Assembly: GCA_002435715.1 (NCBI GenBank)
Contig: DISD01000036.1
Coordinates: 1 to 20,500 of the forward strand
From: Rhodospirillaceae bacterium UBA6219
GTDB taxonomy: Bacteria > Pseudomonadota > Alphaproteobacteria > Rhodospirillales > Magnetospirillaceae
Length of the DNA: 20,500 bases
Direction of reading: 5' to 3'
In this document: in pieces, positions 13,582-20,500 of the stretch
Layout: the number at the start of each line of letters is the position of its first letter
Position numbering within the stretch: position 1 is the stretch's first letter
Position numbers and translations under genes: made by a program
The notes under the pieces: model-generated
Seen by the model: only the letters and a program-made list of their open reading frames with translations
Told to the model about the DNA's origin: nothing
Database searches by the model: none

Positions 13582-14871
13582 ATGGCGAATGTTGCGGTGG
13601 TCGGCGCCCAGTGGGGCGACGAAGGCAAGGGCAAGGTCGTTGACTGGTTGTCCGAGCGGGCCGACGTGGTGGTGCGTTTCCAAGGTGGTCACAATGCCGG
13701 CCATACCCTGGTCATCAACGGCGTGACCTACAAGCTGTCGCTGCTGCCTTCGGGCGTTGTGCGCGGCAAGCTGTCCATCATCGGCAACGGTGTGGTGGTC
13801 GATCCGTGGGCGCTGCTGGACGAAATCTCCCGCATCCAGGCCCAGGGCGTCAACATCACCCCCGACGTGCTGAAGATCGCCGAAAACGCCTGTTTGATCC
13901 TGCCGCTGCACGGTCATCTGGACCGCGCCCGCGAAGAAGCTTCGGGCTCGGCCAAAATCGGCACCACCGGTCGCGGTATCGGTCCGGCCTATGAGGACCG
14001 TGTCGGCCGTCGCGCCATCCGCGTCTGCGATCTGGCCGACAATGCCGTCTTGGAAGCCAAGCTCGACAAGCTGATGACCCACCACAACGCGCTTCTGGCC
14101 GGTCTGGGCGCCCAGCCTTTGGATCCGCAGGACGTGCTGCGTCAGATCAAGGACGTGGCCCCCAAGATCCTGCCCTTCGCCGATGTGGTCTGGCAGCGTC
14201 TGGACGAAATCCGTCACACCCGCAAGCGTGTGCTGTTCGAAGGTGCCCAGGGCGCCATGCTGGACGTCGATCACGGCACCTATCCCTTCGTCACCTCGTC
14301 GTCCACCGTGTCGGGCAATGCCGGCACCGGTTCGGGCGTCGGCCCCGGCCAGGTGGGTTACGTGCTGGGCATCTGCAAGGCCTACACCACCCGTGTCGGC
14401 GCCGGCCCGTTCCCCACCGAACAGGACAACGAGATCGGTCACCTGATCGGTGATCGTGGCCATGAATTCGGCACCGTCACCGGCCGCCGCCGCCGCTGCG
14501 GCTGGTTCGACGCGGTGCTGGTGCGTCAGGCCATGAAGGTGGGTGGCGTCAACGGCATCGCGCTCACCAAGCTGGACGTGCTGGACGGCATCGAGGAACT
14601 GAAGATCTGCACCGCCTACAAGTACAAGGGCGAGATCATCAACCATCTGCCGGCCTCGCAAAGCGCCCAGGCCGAGGTCGAGCCGGTCTACGAAACCATC
14701 GCCGGTTGGAGCGAATCCACCCGTGGTGCCCGGTCGTGGGTCGATCTGCCGGCCACCGCCATCAAGTATATCCGTCGCATCGAAGAACTGATCGAAACCC
14801 CGGTTTCCATGTTGTCCACCAGCCCCGAGCGCGAGGACACCATCTTGGTTCAGGATCCTTTCGCGTCGTGA
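13582..14871 (+). CDS. purA: Adenylosuccinate synthetase PurA
   Basis: A 429-residue GTP-dependent enzyme that joins IMP and aspartate to adenylosuccinate, the first committed step to AMP. The N-terminus VVGAQWGDEGKGKVVDWL contains the phosphate-binding loop and catalytic Asp, followed by RFQGGHNAGHTLV with the catalytic His. Further markers are GTTGRGIGPAYEDRVGRRAIRV, LFEGAQGAMLDVDHGTYPFVTSS, GPFPTEQ and TGRRRRCGWFDAV. The length is normal and no damage is seen. The ATG at 13582 begins the conserved protein; an AGGG lies 12 nt upstream. It follows hisZ by 13 nt, and the pair is commonly found together in this group of bacteria. Confidence 0.97.
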   Translation: MANVAVVGAQWGDEGKGKVVDWLSERADVVVRFQGGHNAGHTLVINGVTYKLSLLPSGVVRGKLSIIGNGVVVDPWALLDEISRIQAQGVNITPDVLKIAENACLILPLHGHLDRAREEASGSAKIGTTGRGIGPAYEDRVGRRAIRVCDLADNAVLEAKLDKLMTHHNALLAGLGAQPLDPQDVLRQIKDVAPKILPFADVVWQRLDEIRHTRKRVLFEGAQGAMLDVDHGTYPFVTSSSTVSGNAGTGSGVGPGQVGYVLGICKAYTTRVGAGPFPTEQDNEIGHLIGDRGHEFGTVTGRRRRCGWFDAVLVRQAMKVGGVNGIALTKLDVLDGIEELKICTAYKYKGEIINHLPASQSAQAEVEPVYETIAGWSESTRGARSWVDLPATAIKYIRRIEELIETPVSMLSTSPEREDTILVQDPFAS

Positions 14872-14890
14872 TCGGCTGACAAGGCTTGAG

Positions 14891-14929
14891 CCCGCGCCGC
14901 TTGCCCCTTACAAAGGAAGGCGGTGCGGG
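14891..14929 (+). repeat. Long hairpin between purA and the pseudokinase gene
   Basis: CCCGCGCCGC (14891-14900) pairs with GCGGTGCGGG (14920-14929) over 10 bp, with one G-T wobble. The interior can pair further (CCTT with AAGG around an ACA loop). There is no T-tract after it, so it is not a clear terminator. The hairpin buries an AAGGAAGG ribosome-like site and a possible GTG start at 14923. This either argues for the downstream ATG at 14959 or points to translational control. Confidence 0.5.
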
Positions 14930-14958
14930 CAGAAAAGCTGACAGGGACGGACGCGAGA

Positions 14959-17007
14959 ATGGCGGAAGCCGCTGAGGCCAATGAAGTTCAGCAGGAAACA
15001 CCGGTCACCGGCGGGCCGCCCGGCGTGCTGCGCGAACGCTATCTGATCCGTTCCAACCAACCCATTCCCGAATTGTCGACGCCCAATGCCGAAGCCTTCG
15101 TGGCCGAGGACAAGCGTGATGCCAATCGCCAACTTTATGCCCTGATCTGTCGTCCCGAACTGCCGCCGCGTGTCAATGTCATGCGGGCGTTGAAGGGGGT
15201 GCAGACCCCGGGTCTGGTGCAATTGGTGGAATGGGGGGCGATGAATTGGCCGCCCTTGGGGCGCCAATGCATGACGGTGGTCTATGAACGTCCGGTGGGC
15301 CAACGTCTGACCACGTCGTTGCGCAAGGAATTCAAGCGCTTCGACGAATACGAGATCGGCCGCAAGGTCATCGAGCCCTTGGTCAACACCATCAAGGAAC
15401 TGACCAATCGCGGCATCACCCACCGGGCCATCCGCACGACCAATCTGTTCTTCATGGACGATGCCGGCGAACGTCTGGCGCTGGGGGATTGCGTCACCAC
15501 GCCGCCGGCCTTTGACCAACCCATGGTGTTCGAAAGCGTCGAAGCCGGCATGGCCAACCCGGTGGCCCGTGGTTCGGGGACCTATTCCGACGACCTTTAC
15601 GCTTTGGGCGTCACCATCATCTTCGCCTATCTGGGCCGTAACCCGGTGGCCCATCTGGACGAAGAACACCTGCTGAAGCAAAAGATCCAACAGGGGTCTT
15701 ACGCCACCTTGGTGGGCGAAGCCCGCTTGCCCCTGGCCTTGGTGGAATTGCTGCGCGGCTTGCTGTGCGACGATCCGGACCAGCGTTGGAACATCGAATC
15801 CCTGGATTTGTGGCTGTCAGGGCGTCGTCTGTCGCCCTTGCAGCAGCGGGTGGAAAAGCGCGCCGCCCGTGGTTTCCCCTTCAACGGCAAGGAATATTTC
15901 AACTGCCGTGAATTGTCCCAGGCCATGGCCAGGAATTGGGAAGCGGCCATTCCGCCGGTACTGGAAGGCAAGCTGGAATTGTGGCTGCGCCGCGCCGTCG
16001 AGGATAAGGACCGCGCCCAGGTGGTGTCCGACGTGGTGCGCATGGCCCTGACCGGGACCGGCGACAAACGTTCGGCATCGGATCTGATGCTGTGCAAGGT
16101 GCTGAACATCCTCGATCCCACCGCGCCCATCCGTTACAAGGGCTTCAATGCCATGCCCGACGGCTTCGGCTCGGCCCTGGCGGCGGTGATGGCGCAAAAG
16201 GGCGACACCCGCTTGTTGGTGGAAATCATCCTGCGTGAAGTGCCGCGTCTGTGGTTCGAGGCCCGCCACCATTACCTGCCCGACAATTCGCTGATGGAAG
16301 GCAATTTCCGCGAATTGAAGAACTATTTGTCGAAGACCGGCATGGGCTTCGGGCTGGAACGCTGCCTTTACGAACTGAACGACGCGTTGCCGTGCCAAAG
16401 CCCGCTTTTGGGCGAGGAATACATCACCGAGTTGAAAGAGCTGCTGCCGGCACTCAACGCCGCCGCCGGCAAACGCGCCGATTCCAAGGCGCCGCCGGTG
16501 GACCGCCACATCGCCGCCTTCATGGGGGCGCGGGCGCGAAGCGATATCGACCGCAACCTGGAAGGATTGAACGATCCCGAGCCGGGCAAGGCCTTGTTGG
16601 CGCTTCTCAATATGTATGCCGTCTTCCAATATCGCCTGGGGCCGGAATCGCTGCCGGCTTTGGCCGGGTGGTGCGGGGCCATGGCCGGGCCGGTGGTCGG
16701 TGCTTTCCATTCCCGCGACAAGCGCAAGGAATTGGAAAAGGACCTGCCGAAGATGATCCGGCGCGGTTCCATCGTCGAAATCTACAATTTGTTGGAAAAC
16801 CAGGAAGCCCGCGAAAAGGACCATAACGAATTCGCCTGGGCCCAGGCCCAGTATCAGGCGGCGGAAGACGAAGTCAAACGGGTGCAAAGCGATGACGAGG
16901 AACGCAAGGACGAAGCCGACCGCATCGGCCGGCAAACCGCCTCGGTGTTGGGAATCATGGTGGCGATGATCACCACCACCGTCGTTGTCATCATGCGGGT
17001 GTGGTAG
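14959..17007 (+). CDS. Membrane-anchored protein-kinase-like protein, probable pseudokinase
   Basis: A 682-residue protein. Residues about 28-290 have the layout of a Hanks-type Ser/Thr kinase, but key residues are changed. The HRD loop is H155-R-A-I-R-T-T-N162, so the catalytic Asp is Ala while the metal-binding Asn stays. The DFG position reads D177-C-V. No Lys is present in the strand equivalent to VAIK (LYALICRP, 59-66). The SDDLYALGVTII helix (210-221) and DPDQRW near 272-277 retain kinase fold landmarks. Residues 300-600 are helical and unrecognised; 610-655 are highly charged and probably coiled coil. A single C-terminal membrane helix (about 661-680) suggests a tail anchor with the kinase domain in the cytoplasm. 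ATG 14959 is chosen with GGGACGG at 14944-14950; GTG 14923 is an alternative. It is followed 6 nt later by a membrane protein gene. Confidence 0.8.
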   Translation: MAEAAEANEVQQETPVTGGPPGVLRERYLIRSNQPIPELSTPNAEAFVAEDKRDANRQLYALICRPELPPRVNVMRALKGVQTPGLVQLVEWGAMNWPPLGRQCMTVVYERPVGQRLTTSLRKEFKRFDEYEIGRKVIEPLVNTIKELTNRGITHRAIRTTNLFFMDDAGERLALGDCVTTPPAFDQPMVFESVEAGMANPVARGSGTYSDDLYALGVTIIFAYLGRNPVAHLDEEHLLKQKIQQGSYATLVGEARLPLALVELLRGLLCDDPDQRWNIESLDLWLSGRRLSPLQQRVEKRAARGFPFNGKEYFNCRELSQAMARNWEAAIPPVLEGKLELWLRRAVEDKDRAQVVSDVVRMALTGTGDKRSASDLMLCKVLNILDPTAPIRYKGFNAMPDGFGSALAAVMAQKGDTRLLVEIILREVPRLWFEARHHYLPDNSLMEGNFRELKNYLSKTGMGFGLERCLYELNDALPCQSPLLGEEYITELKELLPALNAAAGKRADSKAPPVDRHIAAFMGARARSDIDRNLEGLNDPEPGKALLALLNMYAVFQYRLGPESLPALAGWCGAMAGPVVGAFHSRDKRKELEKDLPKMIRRGSIVEIYNLLENQEAREKDHNEFAWAQAQYQAAEDEVKRVQSDDEERKDEADRIGRQTASVLGIMVAMITTTVVVIMRVW

Positions 17008-17013
17008 GCGCGA

Positions 17014-17508
17014 ATGGCGAAGAAAGTCTCGGCCGTCAAACAAGCACAGGCTGCCGCCAAGGCCAAGAAAGGCGGCGGGGGCGGCGGCAACAAGGCCGTG
17101 GTGCTGATGATCCTGGCGGCGTTGGTGCCGTTCTCGCTGCCCACCGTCACGCTGTTGTTCTTCTGCGGGTTGCCCACCCTGGGGGCTTGGGCCGGCGAGA
17201 AGGGCAAGAACAAGTTCGGCTGGTTGTGTGTCGGGGGCTTCAACTTCGCCGGCATCATCCCCTTTCTGTTCGACCTATGGTTCGGTGTCCACACCTTGGA
17301 CGAGGCGTTGAACATGCTGTCCGACGCCCAGGTGCTGTTATGGGCCTATGGAAGTTCGGCCATCGGATGGGTGATGTACATGGCGACGCCGCCGGTGGTC
17401 AAAAGCTGGCTGGCTTTCACCACCGACCGTCGGGTCAGCGCCCTGAAATCGGCGCAAAAGCGTCTGGTCGAGGAATGGGGCCCGGAAGTCACCAAGAAGG
17501 GCGCATAA
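17014..17508 (+). CDS. Small membrane protein paired with the pseudokinase gene
   Basis: A 164-residue protein I do not recognise. It starts with a Lys/Ala-rich tail (1-19) and a run of glycines (20-25). A long hydrophobic region (28-60) could be one helix or a tight hairpin, a second lies at about 68-90, and a third at about 104-125. A charged C-terminal helix (roughly 137-160) ends in basic residues. The 6-nt spacing from the pseudokinase gene and the shared terminator region imply a two-gene operon and probably a shared membrane complex (inference). Codon use and base composition match the neighbours, so this is a resident gene. The ATG at 17014 has only a weak ribosome site, consistent with coupled translation. 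Confidence 0.75.
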   Translation: MAKKVSAVKQAQAAAKAKKGGGGGGNKAVVLMILAALVPFSLPTVTLLFFCGLPTLGAWAGEKGKNKFGWLCVGGFNFAGIIPFLFDLWFGVHTLDEALNMLSDAQVLLWAYGSSAIGWVMYMATPPVVKSWLAFTTDRRVSALKSAQKRLVEEWGPEVTKKGA

Positions 17509-17535
17509 AAAAGGGCGTCCCGAGGGACGCCCTTT
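17506..17535 (-). terminator. Terminator for rpoH, shared with the convergent operon
   Basis: AAAGGGCGTCCC (17510-17521) and GGGACGCCCTTT (17524-17535) form a perfect 12-bp inverted repeat with a 2-base spacer. On the minus strand it is followed by a run of T residues (17507-17512), a classic terminator 17 bases after the rpoH stop. The run overlaps the stop codon of the facing membrane-protein gene. On the plus strand the T-tract is short, so termination that way may be weaker. Confidence 0.9.
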
Positions 17536-17551
17536 CCGGCGGCGTTGGACT

Positions 17552-18418
17552 TCAGGCGGAAGCGCCGCGAATCACTTTTTGCAGTTTCTCGAAGGCGCGG
17601 ACCTCGATTTGACGCACCCGTTCCCGGCTGATGCCGTATTGCTGCGACAAATCTTCCAAGGTGGCCGGGTTTTCCCGCAGCCGGCGCTGGCTCAGGATCG
17701 AGCGTTCCCGCTCGTTCAGGGTTTCCATGGCATTGCTCAGCATCTTGTTGCGGATGCCGCGTTCCTGGCGGTCGGCCAGTTCGGTTTCCTGGTCGTCACG
17801 GTCGTCCACCAACCAATCCTGCCACTCGCCTTCACCGTCCATGCGCACCGGGGCGTTCAGCGAATGGTCGGGGCTGGCCAGACGGCGATTCATGTTCACC
17901 ACCTCGGTTTCCGACACGTTCAGTTTGGTGGCGATCGAGGTCACGGTTTCCTGCGGCAGGTCGCCTTCGTCCATGGCCTGCATCTGGCCCTTCAGCTTGC
18001 GCAGGTTGAAGAACAGCTTCTTCTGGGCGGCGGTGGTGCCCATTTTCACCAACGACCACGAATGCAGGATGTATTCCTGCACGGCGGCACGGATCCACCA
18101 CATGGCGTAAGTGGCCAGACGGAAGCCGCGATCAGGGTCGAAGCGTTTGACCGCTTGCATCATCCCCACATTGCCTTCGGAAATCAGCTCGCCCAGCGGC
18201 AGGCCGTAACCGCGATAGCCCATAGCGATCTTGGCCACCAGACGCAGATGGCTGGTGATCAGCCGGTCGGCGGCGTCCAAATCGCCATGTTCGTGGTAGC
18301 GCTTGGCCAGCTGGTATTCCTCGTCCGGGGCCAGCATGGGGAATTTACGGATTTCCTGAAGATAGCGCGAAAGGTTGCCTTCGGGCGCCAGACTTAGGGT
18401 GCTGGATATGGCCGTCAT
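17552..18418 (-). CDS. rpoH: RNA polymerase heat-shock sigma factor RpoH (sigma-32)
   Basis: A 288-residue sigma-70-family factor that directs RNA polymerase to heat-shock promoters. Region 2 includes DLISEG-like GELISEGNVGMMQAVKRFD and FRLATYAMWWIRAAVQEYIL (99-118). The RpoH box QKKLFFNLRKLK at 132-143 is specific to this group. Region 4 ends with an HTH, LSQQYGISRERVRQIEVRAF. Length is typical. ATG 18418 has AGGAG 7 nt upstream on the minus strand (CTCCT at 18426-18430). Alphaproteobacteria often carry more than one rpoH; which paralogue this is cannot be told here. It has its own terminator. The 5' leader carries a hairpin and a tandem repeat. Confidence 0.96.
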   Translation of the reverse strand: MTAISSTLSLAPEGNLSRYLQEIRKFPMLAPDEEYQLAKRYHEHGDLDAADRLITSHLRLVAKIAMGYRGYGLPLGELISEGNVGMMQAVKRFDPDRGFRLATYAMWWIRAAVQEYILHSWSLVKMGTTAAQKKLFFNLRKLKGQMQAMDEGDLPQETVTSIATKLNVSETEVVNMNRRLASPDHSLNAPVRMDGEGEWQDWLVDDRDDQETELADRQERGIRNKMLSNAMETLNERERSILSQRRLRENPATLEDLSQQYGISRERVRQIEVRAFEKLQKVIRGASA

Positions 18419-18554
18419 CTCTCGTCTCCTCGTCTCGAGATCGCGGCCAGGGTCCTCCCATCCGGGCCGCCACCTTTCTTACGTCAGGTCAAGTGGTATC
18501 ACATCTGCCTGAAAAGGAGAATGCCAGAGTTGGGCGCTCAAGTATAATGAAAAA
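18419..18554 (-). promoter_or_regulatory. rpoH leader and promoter region
   Basis: On the minus strand this 136-base region lies between the rluD stop and the rpoH start. A two-tier hairpin is formed by GCGGCC (18443-18448) with GGCCGC (18465-18470), with an inner GGG/CCC pair at 18450-18452 and 18457-18459. Nearer the start is a tandem GAGACGAG repeat that contains the AGGAG ribosome site; TCTCG and CGAGA flanks can place that site in a small loop. CTTGAG near 18539-18544 (minus strand) is a possible -35 of the heat-shock type, but the -10 is poor. Confidence 0.4.
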
Positions 18555-19538
18555 TCATACAGGCTCTAGGATGGTGATTAGCTCGTTGATATCAAGGGGT
18601 ATATGGCTTTCAAAGTGCAAGATGACCCCAGAAATTGGATGGTTAAACCCGAGTACGGCTGCATGCAAAGCCTGACGGGGAAACTGGCTCAGGGCTTGAC
18701 GTGCGTCTTCAGGAAGCGCTTTCAGTTTGGCCGCGCGTGAGCGTCCATAGACCTGGTCGCCGACCAAGGGGTGGCCGATGGAGGTCATGTGGACGCGGAT
18801 CTGGTGGGTGCGTCCGGTGGCCAATCGGCATTCCACCAAGGATATTGTGCCGCCGGCGAAGCTTTTCAAAACGCGATAGCGGGTCAGGGCCGGTTTGCCG
18901 CCATGGCTGACGATGGCCATCTTCTTACGATCCTGGGGCGAGCGGCCGATATTGCCGGTGATTTCGCCTTGCATCGGCACCGGACAGCCCCAGACCAGGG
19001 CGCGATAGACCCGTTCCAGGGAATGAACGGCGAATTGTTCGGCCAAGCCGTGATGGGCGCGGTCGTTCTTGGCGACCACCAAAAGACCGCTGGTGTCCTT
19101 GTCGATACGATGCACGATGCCTGGGCGCTTGACCCCGCCGATGCCGGACAGCGAGTCGCCGCAATGGGCCAACAGCGCGTTGACCAGGGTTTGGTCGGGG
19201 CTGCCCGGTGCCGGATGGACCACCAAACCCGCCGGCTTGTCGATGACGATCAGGTCGTCGTCCTCATAGGCGATGGAGAGCGGAATGTCCTGCGGCACCG
19301 GGTCGGCAGGGCGGTCGGGGGGGATGGTGACGACGAATTCCTGGCCGGGTTTGACCCGCGCCGACGCGTCCGTTATGGTCTGCCCGTTCGCCGCCACCCG
19401 ATTGTCGTCGATCAGCCCCTTGATGCGGGTGCGCGACAGATCGGGCAGGCGGGACGACAGCCATTTGTCCAGACGGCTGCCCGCTTCCTCGGCATCGACC
19501 GGGGCAGGGGTAAGGATGGTATCGGCGGGATCGGTCAC
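18555..19538 (-). CDS. rluD: Large-subunit rRNA pseudouridine synthase, RluD type
   Basis: A 327-residue RluA-family pseudouridine synthase. It has an N-terminal S4 RNA-binding domain (about 20-75; SRLDKWLSSRLPDLSRTRIK) and a catalytic domain with PGIVHRIDKDTSGLLVVAK, in which D146 is the catalytic aspartate. LATGRTHQIRVHM and GHPLVGDQVYG are further family motifs. RluD modifies U1911/1915/1917 of 23S rRNA helix 69 in E. coli; RluC is the other possible assignment, but the S4 domain and GxxHPxxGD context fit RluD well. The start is a GTG at 19538, with no ATG giving a full S4 domain and only a weak ribosome site. It lies upstream of rpoH on the same strand, with no clear terminator between. 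Confidence 0.9.
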   Translation of the reverse strand: MTDPADTILTPAPVDAEEAGSRLDKWLSSRLPDLSRTRIKGLIDDNRVAANGQTITDASARVKPGQEFVVTIPPDRPADPVPQDIPLSIAYEDDDLIVIDKPAGLVVHPAPGSPDQTLVNALLAHCGDSLSGIGGVKRPGIVHRIDKDTSGLLVVAKNDRAHHGLAEQFAVHSLERVYRALVWGCPVPMQGEITGNIGRSPQDRKKMAIVSHGGKPALTRYRVLKSFAGGTISLVECRLATGRTHQIRVHMTSIGHPLVGDQVYGRSRAAKLKALPEDARQALSQFPRQALHAAVLGFNHPISGVILHFESHIPLDINELITILEPV

Positions 19539-19588
19539 TCTATCGGTCTTTGCGTCAAAATGTTCGAATTGGGATTGAATCCGAAGGT

Positions 19589-19912
19589 ATGAAAGCGATC
19601 AAGGCCCTGGTGGCGTTCATGGGCGTCCTGCTGATAGCGGGACTGGCCCTGTTGGGTTGGGGGTTGTACTCCCAGGCTGGGAAATTGGCCACGAAAACCA
19701 AGACGGCGCCCAGTGTGGCGGTGGAAGATTTCGGCGCCGTGACCGTGCCGGTGCCGGCCGGCGCTCGGGTCGAGCAGGTCCTCGTGGTCGCCGATCGCGT
19801 GGTGTTGCGCATGACCGGCACCGGCCCCGAGCGTTATGTCATCCTTGACCCCGCCTCGGGTGCGGTGTCGGGCAGCTTTGTCCTCACCCCTGAAGCCCCG
19901 GCCGCCCGATGA
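19589..19912 (+). CDS. Small membrane-anchored protein beside rluD (possibly DUF6476)
   Basis: A 107-residue protein with one N-terminal membrane helix (about residues 4-26, LVAFMGVLLIAGLALLGWGL) and a short periplasmic-looking domain with VPAGARVEQVLVVADRVVL and ERYVILDPASGAVSG. This resembles the short membrane protein often found divergent from rluD in alphaproteobacteria, which I recall as DUF6476, though I am not certain. Function is unknown. ATG 19589 is the best start, but its GAAGG sequence is very close (1 nt). Its TGA overlaps the ATG of the next gene (ATGA), so the two are translationally coupled. Confidence 0.75.
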   Translation: MKAIKALVAFMGVLLIAGLALLGWGLYSQAGKLATKTKTAPSVAVEDFGAVTVPVPAGARVEQVLVVADRVVLRMTGTGPERYVILDPASGAVSGSFVLTPEAPAAR

Positions 19913-20379
19913 TCCTGCAAATCGATGCCAAACTGACCAAGCAGATGGTCGATGCCGCCGAAGTGGCCTTTCCCGCCGAAGCCTGCGGCTTGGTCATCGG
20001 TCGCGGCAAGGGCCAACTGATCCGCGTCACCCGGGTGGTTCCGGCCGGCAACCTGCTGGCCACCACCGACGACCGTTTCGAACTGGACCCTGCCGTGCGT
20101 ATCGCGGTGGAAAAGGAACTGCGCGACAGCGGGACCAAGGACCGTATCATCGGTCATTATCATTCCCACACCGACGGCACCGCCGACCCCAGCGCCACCG
20201 ACCGTGCCATGGCCCACGAACCGGAGCTGGCCTGGCTGATCATCGGCGTTTTGGATGGCCAGGCCATCCAGACCCTGGCCCATCGCCTGGACGAAAAGCG
20301 CGGCCAGTTCCGCCCGGTTCCCATTCGCACCCCGAAAGCGAAAATAGCCCTTGCCACTGTGCCCGAGGATCAGGCATAA
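19909..20379 (+). CDS. JAMM/MPN (M67-family) metalloprotease-like protein
   Basis: A 156-residue single-domain protein of the Mov34/MPN/PAD-1 fold. It shows a full JAMM metal site: E24 in PAEACGLVIG, then H85-S-H87, seven residues, S95, and D98 (HSHTDGTADPSATD). The usual Pro after the second His is Thr here. Bacterial members of this family cleave C-terminal extensions from ubiquitin-like sulfur-carrier proteins such as those used in thiamine, cysteine or thiolated-metabolite synthesis; no such carrier gene is in the window, so the substrate is unknown. The ATG overlaps the previous stop. The gene ends 20 bases before the tRNA gene. Confidence 0.9.
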   Translation: MILQIDAKLTKQMVDAAEVAFPAEACGLVIGRGKGQLIRVTRVVPAGNLLATTDDRFELDPAVRIAVEKELRDSGTKDRIIGHYHSHTDGTADPSATDRAMAHEPELAWLIIGVLDGQAIQTLAHRLDEKRGQFRPVPIRTPKAKIALATVPEDQA

Positions 20380-20399
20380 AGCCGCCTTCGCGCCCAGAC

Positions 20400-20475
20400 G
20401 TCCCCATCGTCTAGAGGCCTAGGACACCGCGCTTTCACGGCGATAACCGGGGTTCGAATCCCCGTGGGGACGCCA
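20400..20475 (+). tRNA. tRNA-Glu (anticodon TTC)
   Basis: The cloverleaf is visible by eye: acceptor arm GTCCCCA (20400-20406) with TGGGGAC (20465-20471), D arm GTCT/GGAC, anticodon loop CTTTCAC with TTC at 20434-20436, T arm CGGGG(TTCGAAT)CCCCG, and an encoded CCA end at 20473-20475. Loop and anticodon give glutamate. The anticodon stem CCGCG / GGCGA contains two mismatches, C20427-A20443 and G20431-G20439, where the E. coli tRNA-Glu stem is fully paired. Confidence 0.93.
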
Positions 20476-20500
20476 TACAAGGCAGCGCAGCCGTTTGGCT

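Noticed and set aside
15817..17043. A 408-codon antisense frame over the pseudokinase gene
   Set aside because: His/Gln/Arg-rich shadow with no ribosome site; the plus-strand frame shows kinase landmarks and a membrane helix.
1..20500. CRISPR array, insertion sequence, prophage or tRNA-associated island
   Set aside because: No regularly spaced repeats, transposase, integrase or att-like duplication was seen; the sequence after the tRNA is too short to judge an island.

Overview
The window looks like a chromosomal segment of a GC-rich alphaproteobacterium of the Rhodospirillales, with Magnetospirillum-like protein sequences. The evidence is the alphaproteobacterial SerC type, an RpoH with a clear RpoH box, the hisZ-purA pair, the rpoH/rluD neighbourhood and uniformly GC-rich codon use. 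This is judged from protein and gene-order recognition only; no search was run. I see no prophage, insertion sequence, CRISPR array or other obvious foreign block. The only base-composition oddity is a short AT-rich island around 5905-5998.

Left part (1-5155). A minus-strand yjcH(DUF485)-actP acetate-uptake pair, with actP cut by the window edge, faces a long divergent intergenic region. On the other side is a plus-strand run: a CBS-CBS/DUF294 nucleotidyltransferase-like regulator, thiD (thiamine pyrimidine kinase), a family-25 glycosyltransferase and a PhzF-family enzyme. Spacing is tight (29 nt, a 4-nt overlap, 11 nt), so this is probably one operon. A YkgJ-type cysteine-cluster protein converges on it from the minus strand with a 1-nt gap.

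Middle (5895-14871). An AT-rich divergent region leads to an SLC13-type anion permease with two RCK_C domains. The serine-synthesis pair serC-serA follows, closed by a strong terminator. Next come a soluble chemoreceptor with a C-terminal CZB zinc-binding domain, preceded by a leader with two hairpins, and then hisZ-purA (histidine and purine synthesis).

Right part (14872-20500). The least familiar unit is a 682-aa degenerate protein-kinase homologue with a C-terminal membrane anchor, followed 6 nt later by a 164-aa membrane protein. The kinase fold lacks the catalytic Asp and, apparently, the ATP-binding Lys. This pair is the best candidate here for an undescribed system. It is separated by a terminator from convergent rpoH, with rluD upstream on the same strand. 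Divergent from rluD are a small membrane-anchored protein and an overlapping JAMM/MPN metalloprotease-like gene, then a tRNA-Glu(TTC) gene whose anticodon stem has two mismatches.

Most of the window is housekeeping metabolism (acetate uptake, thiamine, serine, histidine, purine) plus stress and translation functions. The accessory interest lies in the pseudokinase pair, structured leaders, the CBS-DUF294 gene and the odd tRNA stem.
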